64,000 nt of DNA from Comamonas sp. KCTC 72670 (GCA_014656495.1 BNCN01000002.1:905166-969165); one strand, 5' to 3'; positions 8,218 to 17,926 are shown, counted from the stretch's first letter. Notes: generated by a model not told the origin, from the letters alone. Program-made: numbers and translations.

Positions 8218-8838
8218 ATGCACGAGTACGACTTGATCGCGGACTGGTATGCCTCTCAACGCACGGGGGCCATGGGCGTTCCGGAAGTGAGCGCCCTCGC
8301 GGCCTCACTTCCGGCCGGCGCCTCGGTGCTGGACGTGGGCTGCGGCACGGGGCTGCCGTTGACGCGGGTGCTGCTGGAGCATGGCTGTCACGTGCTGGGC
8401 GTGGACAGCTCCCGCGAGCTGCTGGCGAAGTTCCAGGCGAACTTTCCTCACGTGCAGACGCTCTGCGCGCCCATCCAGGCGTGTGAGCTCGAGGCGCGGA
8501 CGTTCGACGCCGCGATTGCATGGGGCGTCCTGTTCCACCTTCGCCATGACGAGCAGGCGCGAGCAATCGCCCACATCGCGAGGGCATTGAAGCCTGGCGC
8601 CGTGTTCCTCTTCACCTCGGGCGACGCGCACGGCTCCGTCGACGGCGAGCCGATGAACGGCGTGCCGTTCCGCTATCACTCGTACAGCGTCGAGGGGTAT
8701 CGCGACCTCTTGCGCGCGCACGGGCTTACGCTGGAGTCGACGCACACGGACCCAGGAGGGAACGTCTACTTCGTGTCGCGGAAGACGGGCGGCGGGGACG
8801 CGGACGCCTCGCTCAGCGAGGAGCCCGAGTGTGCGTGA
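8218..8838 (+). CDS. Class I SAM-dependent methyltransferase
   Basis: A 206-residue protein with the canonical Rossmann motif I DVGCGTG (residues 39-45), an acidic end of strand 2 (GVDSS), and a conserved AIAWGVLFHLRHDEQ post-motif region typical of Methyltransf_11/25 proteins. It transfers a methyl group from S-adenosylmethionine to an unidentified small molecule. Its 3' end overlaps the convergent hydrolase gene by 26 bases. Start ATG 8218 puts the family homology at residue 1. Confidence 0.88.
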   Translation: MHEYDLIADWYASQRTGAMGVPEVSALAASLPAGASVLDVGCGTGLPLTRVLLEHGCHVLGVDSSRELLAKFQANFPHVQTLCAPIQACELEARTFDAAIAWGVLFHLRHDEQARAIAHIARALKPGAVFLFTSGDAHGSVDGEPMNGVPFRYHSYSVEGYRDLLRAHGLTLESTHTDPGGNVYFVSRKTGGGDADASLSEEPECA

Positions 8839-9664
8839 TGATGGCCTCGGCGATGACAGGCCAGTCCGCCTCGTGCAACTCGTGTCCCGCGGCTTCGAGC
8901 GTCACCAGCTTCGCCTCCGGCACGGCCTGGCTCAGGGCGGTGCCGTGCACATAGGGGACGACGGGATCCAAGGCTCCGTGGATGACGAGCAGCGGAGCCT
9001 GAAGCGCGTGGGTGCGGTTGTACCAACGCTCTCCACCTGTCAGGGACGCATGGTTCATCATGCTCTGGATGTCGAGCGAGCGTCGGAACTCGCCCGCCGC
9101 CACACGGCGGGCCAGGGCCACGTCATAGGGCCTGCGCTCGCTTGAGTTGAGCCGCCCCGCCTCCACCATGAAGTCGAGCACCGCCGCTTCGTTGCGCCAG
9201 TCCAGCGTGGCCATCGTCGCGAAGTGCGCGAGCAGGGCCGGAGAGAGTGGGGGCGGCTCGAAGCCCAGGTCCCCGAGGAACTGCGCCGCGATGAGCGTGA
9301 GCGAGCGCACCCGCTCCGGCGCCTTCAGCGCCACGATTTGCGCCAGCATGCCACCCAGTGACATCCCCACCAGGTGGGCGCGCGGCAGGCCGTATCCGTC
9401 CAACACGGCGATGAGGTCGTCCGCCATGTCGTCCACGGTGTAGCGAGGCGGCCCCGGGGGCTGCGTCGTCGAGCGCCCCGTGTCCCGGTGGTCATAGCGG
9501 ATGACGAACCGCCCCGCGCCGACGAGCTGTTCGACCAGCGGGTCGGGCCACCACTTCATCGACGAGACGGCCCCCATGATGAGGAGCAGGGGCGGGTCGC
9601 TCGGCGAACCGAAGGACTCGGTGCACAGCTGGATGCCGCGGGTCTCAATCATTCGCTCGGTCAT
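8813..9664 (-). CDS. Alpha/beta hydrolase (RdmC-like esterase family)
   Basis: A 283-residue alpha/beta-hydrolase. The nucleophile elbow is GMSLGG (Ser102), the acid is in HGALDPVVP, and the histidine is in AAGHELH. RYDHRDTGRS near residue 57 matches the aclacinomycin methylesterase/haloperoxidase-like subgroup. The ATG at 9664 has AAGGAG at good spacing; longer frames run upstream through the regulatory palindrome. It lies 83 bases downstream of the TetR gene on the same strand, with a near-perfect palindrome between, so it is probably the regulator's target. Natural ester substrate unknown. Confidence 0.9.
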   Translation of the reverse strand: MTERMIETRGIQLCTESFGSPSDPPLLLIMGAVSSMKWWPDPLVEQLVGAGRFVIRYDHRDTGRSTTQPPGPPRYTVDDMADDLIAVLDGYGLPRAHLVGMSLGGMLAQIVALKAPERVRSLTLIAAQFLGDLGFEPPPLSPALLAHFATMATLDWRNEAAVLDFMVEAGRLNSSERRPYDVALARRVAAGEFRRSLDIQSMMNHASLTGGERWYNRTHALQAPLLVIHGALDPVVPYVHGTALSQAVPEAKLVTLEAAGHELHEADWPVIAEAIITHTRAPR

Positions 9665-9686
9665 TCGAAGCTCCTTGGTGCTATTG

Positions 9687-9706
9687 ATAACCGACGCGTT
9701 GGTTAT
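9687..9706. promoter_or_regulatory. Palindromic operator between TetR and hydrolase genes
   Basis: ATAACC-GACGCGTT-GGTTAT: a 20-base palindrome with one mismatched base pair per half (ATAACC/GGTTAT arms are perfect). It lies 22 bases upstream of the hydrolase start, the size and symmetry expected of a TetR-family dimer site. Assignment to the adjacent TetR protein is inference. Confidence 0.75.
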
Positions 9707-9747
9707 AAACAAGTCCGGAGAAGGGGCTTTGGCGGCGGAGGCACGGC

Positions 9748-10335
9748 TCAGGGCTTTGGGAGCTCGAAGGCTTCCTGGGGGAACAGCAGGGCGAGCACCC
9801 TGCGCACGCGCTCCAGCACGTAGCGGGTGAGGGAGGGCTTCCGCTCCACCAGCCACTGCATCGTCGCGCCGGCGATGACGTCCTGGAGGACGGCGGCCAC
9901 CTCTTCCCGAGAGGCCAGGTCGCGCGGCAGCCTCGCGGCGATGGCCTCGCGGACCATGAGGTTCCGCTCCAGGGCCATGCGTCTCAGGGAGACATCCCGC
10001 AGGTCTTCCCAGGCGAGGAGCAGGTAGCTCTCGAGGCCTTCGCCGGTGCCCATCCCCGCGACGATATCCGTGATGAAGCGCCAGACGCCTCGCGGGCCGA
10101 CCTCCACGGGGAAGGTGGCGAGGTAGTCGCGCCGCTGCACGCCGGAGCGCTCCATCAGCCGGAGGTACAGGGTGTCCTTGTTCTTGAAGCGCTGGATGAG
10201 CGCGGCGCGGGACATCCCCAGCGCGACGGCCACGTCGTTCAAGGTGAAGCCCGCCGGTCCGTTCCGCAGCAGCACGCTCATGGCGGCGTCGAGGATGGCT
10301 TCGTCGCTATGCAGCTTGGGCCGGGGCACGGCCAC
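9748..10335 (-). CDS. TetR-family transcriptional regulator
   Basis: About 195 residues from the GTG at 10335 (a second in-frame GTG is at 10329). The N-terminus is PRPKLHSDEAILDAAMSVL followed by the HTH FTLNDVAVALGMSRAALIQRF, both typical of TetR. The C-terminal ligand-binding half is helical and unassigned. The open frame extends back to 10569 but that extension has no homology and overlaps the next gene. It sits just upstream of, and co-directional with, the alpha/beta hydrolase, and a 20-base palindrome separates them. Likely a repressor released by a hydrolase substrate. Confidence 0.88.
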   Translation of the reverse strand: MAVPRPKLHSDEAILDAAMSVLLRNGPAGFTLNDVAVALGMSRAALIQRFKNKDTLYLRLMERSGVQRRDYLATFPVEVGPRGVWRFITDIVAGMGTGEGLESYLLLAWEDLRDVSLRRMALERNLMVREAIAARLPRDLASREEVAAVLQDVIAGATMQWLVERKPSLTRYVLERVRRVLALLFPQEAFELPKP

Positions 10336-10512
10336 CGTACCTATCACGTCTGGATGGGGAGGGACGTGGCCAGCACCGCGCTCACCGCGCCACCCTGGTG
10401 GCAGCCTCATTTCGTGTGGAGCCGCCTGTTCAATCCGTCGCGGCGCACCCATGATGCAGTGACCGGATGGGGGACGGCTCAGGGCTCCTGTCTCGGGAGG
10501 AGGATCGCACCG

Positions 10513-11085
10513 ATGGCCACTCAGTTCCCGCAGCTCGAGCCCATCCATCGCGACTTCATGCTGCGCCAACGGATGTTCTTCACCGCCTCCGCCGCCAGCA
10601 CCGGCCGCGTGAATCTCTCACCGAAGGGGCTCGACTCGCTTCGCGTGCTCGGCCCCAGCGAGGTCGTCTACCTGGACCTCACCGGCAGCGGGAACGAGAC
10701 CGCGGCGCACCTGCGCGCTGACGGCCGCCTCACCCTCATGTTCTGCGCCTTCGAGGGGCCACCCATGATTCTTCGGTTGTACGGGCGGGGCCAGGTGCTG
10801 CGCCAGGGCAGCGCCGAGTACTCCCGGCTGCTCGCTTCCGAGTTCGGCGGCGTGGAGCCGCTGGGGGCTCGGCAGATGGTGAAGCTGGACATCGACCTCG
10901 TGCAGAAGTCCTGCGGCTACGGCGTGCCCCTCTACGCATTCTCCGGCGACAGGCCCACGCTCACGCGCTGGGCTGAAAACAAGGGCGCGGAGGGATTGGC
11001 GGAGTACCGGCGTCAGAAGAACGCGCGCAGCATCGATGGCATGCCTACCGGCCTCTTCGACGACGACTCCCTTCCCCCAGGATAG
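10513..11085 (+). CDS. Pyridoxamine 5'-phosphate oxidase family protein
   Basis: A 190-residue flavin split-barrel protein. The ATG at 10513 is fixed by GGAGGAGG ten bases upstream. The N-terminal FPQLEPIHRDFMLRQRMFFTASAA, VNLSPKG, the YLDLTGSGNETAAHL motif and LMFCAFEGPP are typical of the PPOX-like subgroup that binds FMN or F420. It is not PdxH itself. Divergent from the TetR gene with 177 bases between. Likely a flavin-dependent reductase or protective protein; substrate unknown. Confidence 0.85.
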   Translation: MATQFPQLEPIHRDFMLRQRMFFTASAASTGRVNLSPKGLDSLRVLGPSEVVYLDLTGSGNETAAHLRADGRLTLMFCAFEGPPMILRLYGRGQVLRQGSAEYSRLLASEFGGVEPLGARQMVKLDIDLVQKSCGYGVPLYAFSGDRPTLTRWAENKGAEGLAEYRRQKNARSIDGMPTGLFDDDSLPPG

Positions 11086-11100
11086 GGCCGGGTCATCCCG

Positions 11101-12159
11101 TCAAGCGCGTGAGCTGTCCGCCGTCCTGGCGGAGCGCCGTCCTTCCGGAGCCTCCGAGTCAAGCTCGAGGCGCGTTCGCAGCCAGTGCTCCAGCGCTTCT
11201 GCCTGTCCCTGTCGGGTGCACCGGGCGATGGCCTCCTCGCGCCGTTCGCCGTCGGCGTCGACGTATTCGAGCATGAGCGGGTAGTGCGTCTCACTGCCCC
11301 GTTGGTTCCCGCGAACGGGCGCTCCGACGTGGAGCGAGCGCACGTCGCCCCACCGGACGTCGAACCGGCGCCTCCGCCCGGCGATGGGCGGCAGGGAGAG
11401 GCGCCTCGTCCGAGGGTCGATGCGCAGGTCGTGGTGCCCGGACTTCCGTCGTGTGTGGGCCCACCGTCCGGCGAACACGCCGCAGGCGATGACGGCCGCC
11501 CAGGCACCCACGCCCACGAACGGCGGTGCGCTGTTGGCCCCGGTGACGCCTCCGAGCACGACGCCCGCGAAGGCGGCGCCACCCACGGCCAGGCCCACCC
11601 AGGCATCGGTTCCCATCACATCGAGCGTCACGCACTCGCTGCCATCCTCCCGGAAGAAGGGGGACACGAGCGGCGGCTCCGGCCGCCAGATTCTCGCCAC
11701 GATGACGAACAACGCGAGCGCCGCCAGGTTGAAGGGCAGCAGCATCAGGAGCAGGAACAGCTCTCCGCTTCTGACGCCCGGCATCAGCACCGCCGTCGAG
11801 GGCTCGCCGGGGCGGTAGTACACCGGAATGCTGGCCCCGACGGGGTACCGCGCCACCATCGCCTCCGCGGCCTCGAGCTCGCCCCCGCTCCACGACGAGA
11901 CGCGGTGCTTGTTGCCCTCATGGGGCTGCCCCTCGACGGAGTAGGTGTAGGCCACCAGCGGGCGATAGCGGGTGTTCTTGTTCGCGCCCACCGTCTCCAC
12001 CTCGCTCCGGGTGATGGTGCCCTGCGCGGTCGGCCAGCTCGCTGACCCTGTTTGAAGCGCCACGCTGGACAGGACGAAGAAGTCCATGGCCAGCGCGCCG
12101 CCCGTGATGGGCACCAGGACCAGGAGCCACAAGGCGGTCGATACCACGCGAGAAGACAT
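11101..12159 (-). CDS. DUF3592 membrane protein
   Basis: A 352-residue integral membrane protein. The N-terminal transmembrane helix (residues ~5-30) is followed by an extracytoplasmic DUF3592 domain (WPTAQGTITRSEVET ... YRPLVAYTYSVEGQPHEG ... ARYPVGASIPVYYRPGEPSTAVL). Further transmembrane segments lie at ~130-155 and ~185-235. The C-terminal ~100 residues are cytoplasmic with a PH-like pattern (RRRFDVRWGDVRSLHVG). The domain is widespread but uncharacterised. It is convergent with the PPOX-like gene, with a gap of 15 bases. A second DUF3592 gene occurs at 36503. Confidence 0.8.
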   Translation of the reverse strand: MSSRVVSTALWLLVLVPITGGALAMDFFVLSSVALQTGSASWPTAQGTITRSEVETVGANKNTRYRPLVAYTYSVEGQPHEGNKHRVSSWSGGELEAAEAMVARYPVGASIPVYYRPGEPSTAVLMPGVRSGELFLLLMLLPFNLAALALFVIVARIWRPEPPLVSPFFREDGSECVTLDVMGTDAWVGLAVGGAAFAGVVLGGVTGANSAPPFVGVGAWAAVIACGVFAGRWAHTRRKSGHHDLRIDPRTRRLSLPPIAGRRRRFDVRWGDVRSLHVGAPVRGNQRGSETHYPLMLEYVDADGERREEAIARCTRQGQAEALEHWLRTRLELDSEAPEGRRSARTADSSRA

Positions 12160-12332
12160 GGCCCCAGTCTACAGGGGGGCCTCAAGTCTGGGAGGTTTCT
12201 CGCGGAGCACGCGCGTCACGAACCGCCGCGAACCCGGGGCGCCGCTTGGACCTCGTGGACTCATCGGGCGGGCAGGCGTCCACGCGATTCGTCAGAGGCG
12301 GAGCGCGCGCTTCAGTGCTAGTCCATGCCTCC

Positions 12333-15300
12333 ATGTCCGGCGACTCACCCGTTCCCACCCCCGGCGGCTTGCCCACCCTGCGCTTCCCCCCCGAGCTCCC
12401 CATCTCGAGCCGGGTGGAGGACATCACCGCGGCCATCACCGCCCACCAGGTGGTCATCGTGGCGGGGGCCACCGGCTCGGGAAAGACGACGCAGTTGCCA
12501 AAAATCCTGCTCGCCATGGGGCGCGGCCGGCCGCGCCAGATTGGCGTCACCCAGCCCCGGCGTATCGCCGCGACGAGCGTGGCGCAGCGCGTGGCGCGCG
12601 AGCTCGGCACGGAGCTGGGCACGGACGTCGGCTACCAGATTCGCTTCGAGGACCGCTCGTCCCGGCAGACGGCCGTGAAGTTCATGACCGATGGCGTCCT
12701 GCTCGCGCAGATTCACAGCGACCCGCTCCTGCGCCGCTATGACACCATCGTGCTCGACGAGGCCCACGAGCGCAGCCTCACCATCGACTTCCTGCTCGGG
12801 TGGCTCAAGCGCATCCTCCCCCGGCGCCCCGACCTCAAGGTGGTGGTGAGCTCGGCCACCATCGAGACCGAGCGCTTCTCGCAGTTCTTCGGGGGGGCGC
12901 CCGTCATCCAGGTGGAGGGCCGCACCTTTCCGGTGGATGTACTCTACGAGCCGCCTCCCGAGGACGCCGAGCTCGCCGACGCCGTCGCCGATGCGGTGGC
13001 GAACGTGCTCTCGCTCGACCCGGACGGGGACGTCCTCGTGTTCCTCCCCGGGGAGCGGGAGATTCGCGAGGCGGAGAATGCCCTGAACGCGCGCGAGCTT
13101 CGCGGCACGGTGGTGCAGCCCCTGTACGCGCGCCTGTCGGCCTCCGAGCAGTCGCGCGTCTTCGCCACCATCCCCCAGCGCCGGGTCATCCTCGCCACCA
13201 ACGTCGCGGAGACGTCGGTCACCATCCCGGGAATCGTGTACGTCGTGGACACGGGGGTGGCGCGCCTGTCGCGCTACGAGTCGCGCTCGGGCACCACGCG
13301 CCTGCACATCGAGCCGGTCTCCCAGGCCAGCGCCGACCAGCGCAAAGGGCGCTGCGGCCGCGTGCGCGAGGGCATCTGCGTGCGCCTCTACGACGAGGTG
13401 AGCTTCACCACGCGGCCCGCCTTCACCGACCCGGAAATCAAGCGCACCGGGCTCGCGGGGGTCATCCTGCGGATGAAGTCGCTCGGCCTCGGTGACGTCG
13501 AGGACTTCCCCTTCCTCGACCCGCCCCAGCCGAAGGCCATCGCCGAGGGCTGGCGGGTGCTCGAGGAGCTCGGGGCCATCGAGGGCAAGGAGCGCGCCTT
13601 GACGCAGCTCGGGCAGCAGCTCGCGCGCTTCCCGGTGGACCCGCGCATCGCGCGGATGATTCTCGCTGGCGCCGAGTACGGGTGCCTGGACGAGGTGCTC
13701 ATCGTCGCCGCGGCGCTCAACCTGCAGGACCCGCGCGAGCGGCCCCGGGAGCACGCGCAGAAGGCGGACGAGTCGCACCGGCGCTTCCGCGACGAGCACT
13801 CGGACTTCACGGGGCTCCTCAAGCTGTGGGCGTTCGTGCGCGAGGCCGAGGGACGGGGGACGTCCCATCTACGGCGCGTGTGCCGGGACAACTTCCTGTC
13901 CTTCCTGCGGGTGCGCGAGTGGCGGGACGTCCAGCGCCAGCTCGAGGAGACCGTCCGCGACCTGCGCCTGGCTCGCAAGGGCCGGGGCGCCCCGGCGCGA
14001 GGGGACGTCCTGCATCAGGCGCTCCTCACCGGGCTCCTGTCCCGCATCGGTCAGTGGAATCCGGAGCAGCGGCACTATACGGGCGGGAAGCAGACGCGCT
14101 TCATGGTCCACCCCTCGTCGGCGCTCGCGAAGAAGCCCCCCGCCTGGGTGATGGCGTTCGAGCTCGTGGAGACGTCCCAGTTGTTCGCGCGCACCGTGGC
14201 GAAGCTCGACCCGGAGTGGCTCGCGGCGGCGGCCCCCCACCTGCTCAAGCGCAGCCACTCCGACCCGCACTGGTCGGAGAAGTCCTCACGGGCCGTGGTG
14301 AAGGAGAGCGCGACCCTCTTCGGACTTCAGGTGTTCAAGGAGCGCCCCGTGGCGCTGGCCAGCATGGACCCCGCCCGGGCGCGGCTGATGTTCATCGAGC
14401 ATGCCCTGGTGCGCGGCGAGTACCGCACCCGGGGGGCGTTCCAGGAGAAGAACCGCCAGGTGCTCGAACGCGTGGCGCGTCTGCGGGACAAGGCCCGGCG
14501 CAGCGAGCTGCTCGACAGCGAGGCGCTGCTGACGTTCTTCGACCAGCGCCTCCCGGCGGACGTGACGGACGGCGCGGGCTTCGAGGTCTGGCGCAAGAAG
14601 GCCGAGGCGGCCGACCCCGGCGTGCTCGTCCTCTCGATGGAGGACGCCCTCTCTCAGGACCCGGACCTGTCCCCGGCGCACTACCCGGACGCCATCACCC
14701 TGCACGGCGTGTCCGTGCCGGTGACGTACACGTTCGACCCCTCGGCCGAGGACGACGGCATCACCGTGAGCGTGCCGCTGCTGCTGCTCGCCCAGCTGGT
14801 CCCGGGGGAGCTCGACTGGACCATCCCGGGATGGCAGCGGGAGAAGCTCACGGCCCTGCTCGAGCAGCTCCCCCGCGCCCAGCGCAAGCAGCTGGGGCCG
14901 TTGCCGGACCTGGTCGACCGTCTCGAGAAGGAGCTCGTGCCCTTCCGCGGGCCCCTGATTCCCGCGCTCGCGCGTGCGGTGTCCCGGCTGTGCGGCATGG
15001 ACCTCCCCGAGGAGGCCTTCCGGGCGGATGCAGTGGTGCCGTACCTGCGCATCACGCTCCGGGTGCTCGACGAACGGGGCAAGGAGCTCGCGCGGGGCCG
15101 CGATACCGACGCGCTGCTCAAGCAGCACGGGGGACATGCGCGGGCGGTGCTGCGCAGCGCGGCGCCGCCGTCGGACTGGGAGCGCAAGGGGCTGACGGCC
15201 TGGACCTTTGGCGAGCTCCCCCCTGTGGTCACCCGGCGGGTCGGGGGGCTCGACGTCCGCGGCTACCCCGCGCTGGTCGACCGGGGCGCGGCCGTGGACC

Positions 15301-16043
15301 TGGTGCTGCTGGAGACCGCCGCCGCCGCCGAGGCGGCCACGCGCACGGGGGTCCGCCGGCTCCTGATGCTCGCCGCGCGCGGACACGTGGCCGTCAGCGC
15401 CGCGCGCATGCCGCCGCCGCTTCCGTCCCTGGACGGCGCTCCGCCCGCGCGGGGCAAGGGCGATGGCTTCCGGGCGCTCGTCCTCGCACGCGCCGTCGAC
15501 GATGCGTTCAAGCTCGCGCCGGGGGCGTCGCTGCCCCGCACGAAGACGGCCTTCGAGGCCCTGGTCCGTGAGGGCTCACCGCGCATCGAGCCCTCGGCCC
15601 GGGATTGGGCGAACGCCGTCATCGTCATCTCCTCGGAGCTCGCCGCGACGCTCGTAGCGCTCAAGACGGCCTCGAGGGGGCCGAGCGGCGCGGCGGCCGT
15701 GCGGGACATCCGCTCGCAGCTCGGGCACCTGTTCCCCGCGGACCTCATCGAGTGGATTCCCTTCTCGCGGCTGCTGAACTATCCGCGCTACCTCCGAGCG
15801 GTCCAGGCGCGGCTGTCGCGGGCGGTGGCGAACCCCGCCAAGGACGCGGGGAAGGCCGCGCCCTTCACCCCGCTGTGGGAGGCCTTCCTCACCAGGCGCG
15901 CCTCGGTCCGTGACCAGGCTGCCGCGCAGGAGCTGCGGTGGGCCTTGGAGGAGCTCCGGGTGGCCATCTTCGCTCCGGAGGTGACGACGCCCGTGTCGGT
16001 GACGGTGGCGAAGGTCAGCGCCGCCCTCACGGCGCTGCGCTAG
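12333..16043 (+). CDS. hrpA: ATP-dependent RNA helicase HrpA (DEAH box)
   Basis: A 1,236-residue DEAH/RHA helicase. Walker A is GATGSGKTT (residues 45-53), DEAH is at 142-145, then SSAT, the ATNVAETSVTIPG motif V, and QRKGRCGR as motif VI. These are followed by the helicase-associated HA2/ratchet domain, an OB fold and the long C-terminal DUF3418 region that defines HrpA. ATG 12333 is chosen (MSGDSPVPTPGG); the frame is open to 12246. HrpA unwinds RNA and in E. coli resolves stalled ribosomes on mRNA. It appears to be a single-gene unit. Length and motifs are complete. Confidence 0.95.
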   Translation: MSGDSPVPTPGGLPTLRFPPELPISSRVEDITAAITAHQVVIVAGATGSGKTTQLPKILLAMGRGRPRQIGVTQPRRIAATSVAQRVARELGTELGTDVGYQIRFEDRSSRQTAVKFMTDGVLLAQIHSDPLLRRYDTIVLDEAHERSLTIDFLLGWLKRILPRRPDLKVVVSSATIETERFSQFFGGAPVIQVEGRTFPVDVLYEPPPEDAELADAVADAVANVLSLDPDGDVLVFLPGEREIREAENALNARELRGTVVQPLYARLSASEQSRVFATIPQRRVILATNVAETSVTIPGIVYVVDTGVARLSRYESRSGTTRLHIEPVSQASADQRKGRCGRVREGICVRLYDEVSFTTRPAFTDPEIKRTGLAGVILRMKSLGLGDVEDFPFLDPPQPKAIAEGWRVLEELGAIEGKERALTQLGQQLARFPVDPRIARMILAGAEYGCLDEVLIVAAALNLQDPRERPREHAQKADESHRRFRDEHSDFTGLLKLWAFVREAEGRGTSHLRRVCRDNFLSFLRVREWRDVQRQLEETVRDLRLARKGRGAPARGDVLHQALLTGLLSRIGQWNPEQRHYTGGKQTRFMVHPSSALAKKPPAWVMAFELVETSQLFARTVAKLDPEWLAAAAPHLLKRSHSDPHWSEKSSRAVVKESATLFGLQVFKERPVALASMDPARARLMFIEHALVRGEYRTRGAFQEKNRQVLERVARLRDKARRSELLDSEALLTFFDQRLPADVTDGAGFEVWRKKAEAADPGVLVLSMEDALSQDPDLSPAHYPDAITLHGVSVPVTYTFDPSAEDDGITVSVPLLLLAQLVPGELDWTIPGWQREKLTALLEQLPRAQRKQLGPLPDLVDRLEKELVPFRGPLIPALARAVSRLCGMDLPEEAFRADAVVPYLRITLRVLDERGKELARGRDTDALLKQHGGHARAVLRSAAPPSDWERKGLTAWTFGELPPVVTRRVGGLDVRGYPALVDRGAAVDLVLLETAAAAEAATRTGVRRLLMLAARGHVAVSAARMPPPLPSLDGAPPARGKGDGFRALVLARAVDDAFKLAPGASLPRTKTAFEALVREGSPRIEPSARDWANAVIVISSELAATLVALKTASRGPSGAAAVRDIRSQLGHLFPADLIEWIPFSRLLNYPRYLRAVQARLSRAVANPAKDAGKAAPFTPLWEAFLTRRASVRDQAAAQELRWALEELRVAIFAPEVTTPVSVTVAKVSAALTALR

Positions 16044-16080
16044 CGCGGAGCGTCGCGGCCGGCGCCAGGGCTTCGTTCTC

Positions 16081-16980
16081 TCACGGGCTCGCCCGTGCGT
16101 AACGGCCCGGCGACTGGCCCACGTGCCTGCTGAACGCCGTGGTGAAGGTGCTCGCCGAGCTGTACCCGACGCGCTCGGCGACTTCGGTGATGGCGAGCTC
16201 CCGGCGGCGAAGCAGGCCCCTTGCGACCGCCATTCGCCAGTCCAGCAGGTACTCCATGGGGGGGAGGCCCACGGTGCGCGTGAAGCGGTCGAAAAACGCC
16301 GAGCGCGAGAGGGCCGCGCTCTTCGCGAGCTGCGCCACCGTCCAGGGCCGGGTGAGGTGACTGTGCATCTGCCGTATCGCGGGGGCGAGCCGCGCATCCG
16401 CCAGGCCCCGGAGGAGGCCTGGCGGCGCGTTGTCGGCCGGTGTCGAGCGCAGCGCCTCGATGAGCAGCAGCTCCACGAGCCGCGTGAGCACGAGGTCTCG
16501 GCCCGAGCGCTGGGCGCTCGTCTCGTCGCGGACGAATTGGACCAGCGTCGACAGCCGCTCCACGCCGCGCACATGCACCAGCGCCGGGAGCAAGGACACC
16601 ATCAGGGCCGCGTCAGGCGAGTCGAAGACGAAGTAGCCCCCGAGCATGCGCACGTCAGGTCGGCCGCCACGCGTGCCGTAACGCACCTCACCCTTGGATG
16701 AGGACGTCGCCTTGGCGTCGATGCGCTCGGGGACCACCGGCTCGAAGCCAGACAGGGTGAAGCCTGGCGTCGCTGGCAGGAGCACGAAGTCGCCCGCCTG
16801 GAGCGTCAAGGTTGGCTGCCCATCGACGGCGAGCCGGCAGCTCCCTTCGAGCACGGCACTGAAGCTCGGTTGGCCAAAGTCCGAATAGCGAACGCCCCAG
16901 CGGCCTGCTCCGCTGATGCCCTTCGAGAAGACGGCTCGGGGTTGAAGCAGGGCAATGACTTCAGAGAGGGGGTCGCTCAC
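16081..16980 (-). CDS. AraC-family regulator with cupin_6 sensor domain
   Basis: A 299-residue regulator. The N-terminal half is the AraC-type cupin_6 domain (GAGRWGVRYSDFGQPSFSAVL, LQAGDFVLLPATPGFTL). The C-terminal double HTH includes WTVAQLAKSAALSRSAFFDRF and RRRELAITEVAERVGYSSASTFTTAFSRHVGQSPGRYAR. This architecture usually controls a divergently transcribed oxidoreductase, and here an SDR gene starts 202 bases away in the opposite direction. It probably acts as a small-molecule-responsive activator of that SDR. Confidence 0.9.
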   Translation of the reverse strand: MSDPLSEVIALLQPRAVFSKGISGAGRWGVRYSDFGQPSFSAVLEGSCRLAVDGQPTLTLQAGDFVLLPATPGFTLSGFEPVVPERIDAKATSSSKGEVRYGTRGGRPDVRMLGGYFVFDSPDAALMVSLLPALVHVRGVERLSTLVQFVRDETSAQRSGRDLVLTRLVELLLIEALRSTPADNAPPGLLRGLADARLAPAIRQMHSHLTRPWTVAQLAKSAALSRSAFFDRFTRTVGLPPMEYLLDWRMAVARGLLRRRELAITEVAERVGYSSASTFTTAFSRHVGQSPGRYARASP

Positions 16981-17182
16981 AGCCGGACTCTAGCAAAAGA
17001 AATGCGGACCCTGAATGGTGGAGCGTCCTGTCGGCCGCAAGTACCTTGGGACCATCAAGGCCGCGCGAATCGCGGCAAGGGGTCGACATGAAGCCAACGT
17101 ATGGATTCCGGGCGGCAATGATTGTGCTCCCGGGACGAGGCGATGAACGGGTGTCCCGGGTGTTGACCGCGGGAGGGTTGTC

Positions 17183-17926
17183 ATGACGACGGTGCTCATC
17201 ACGGGGTGCTCCTCCGGCTATGGACTCGAGACCGCGCGTCACTTTCTCGCGAAGGGTTGGAACGTGGTCGCGACCATGCGGACCCCTCGCGAGGAGCTGC
17301 TCCCTCGTTCGGAGCGGCTGCGCATGGTGCCCCTGGACGTGACGAAGTCCGAGAGCATCGCGGCGGCGCTGGCGGAGATCGGACCCATCGACGTGCTCGT
17401 CAACAACGCGGGCCTGGGGCTCATGGGGGCCTTCGAGGCCACGCCCATGGCCACGGTGCGCGAGGTGTTCGAGACCAACGTCTTCGGGGTGATGGCGATG
17501 ACGCAGGCCGTGCTGCCCCAGTTTCGCGCACGCAAGTCGGGCGTGGTCGTGAACGTGACGTCCAGCGCGACGCTGGCGCCCATGCCGCTGGTGGCCGTGT
17601 ACACCGCGAGCAAGATGGCCATCGAGGGGTTCACCGCGTCGCTCGCGTTCGAGCTCGAAGCCTTCAACCTGCGCGTGAAGCTCGTCGAGCCGGGGTATTG
17701 CCCGAACACCCGCTTCACGGCCAACGGAGGCGCTCGCATGGAAGGGCTGTTCCCCGAGCCCTATGCGCCGTTCGCGCAGCGCATCTTCGCTTCCTTCGGG
17801 CAGCCGGCGGCGGTGACGCGCGAGTCCGACGTGGCCGAAGCGGTGTGGCATGCCGCGAACGACGCGTCGGCGACGCTCCGTTTCCCCGCGGGGCCTGACG
17901 CGGTCGCGCTGGCCCGGTCGGCGTAG
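17183..17926 (+). CDS. Short-chain dehydrogenase/reductase
   Basis: A 247-residue classical SDR. The cofactor motif is TGCSSGYG (residues 7-14), NNAG is present, and the catalytic Tyr-Lys pair is in VYTASKMA (about residue 139). The ATG at 17183 follows GGAGGGTTGTC. It reduces or oxidises an unidentified carbonyl/alcohol using NAD(P). Transcribed away from the cupin-AraC gene, its likely regulator. Confidence 0.92.
   Translation: MTTVLITGCSSGYGLETARHFLAKGWNVVATMRTPREELLPRSERLRMVPLDVTKSESIAAALAEIGPIDVLVNNAGLGLMGAFEATPMATVREVFETNVFGVMAMTQAVLPQFRARKSGVVVNVTSSATLAPMPLVAVYTASKMAIEGFTASLAFELEAFNLRVKLVEPGYCPNTRFTANGGARMEGLFPEPYAPFAQRIFASFGQPAAVTRESDVAEAVWHAANDASATLRFPAGPDAVALARSA

Noticed and set aside
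7877..8587. Minus-strand frame across the intergenic region and methyltransferase
   Set aside because: Overlaps the methyltransferase motif region; low-complexity product.
12345..13868. A 507-codon minus-strand frame over the helicase
   Set aside because: Antisense to Walker A and DEAH coding sequence; shadow caused by GC bias.
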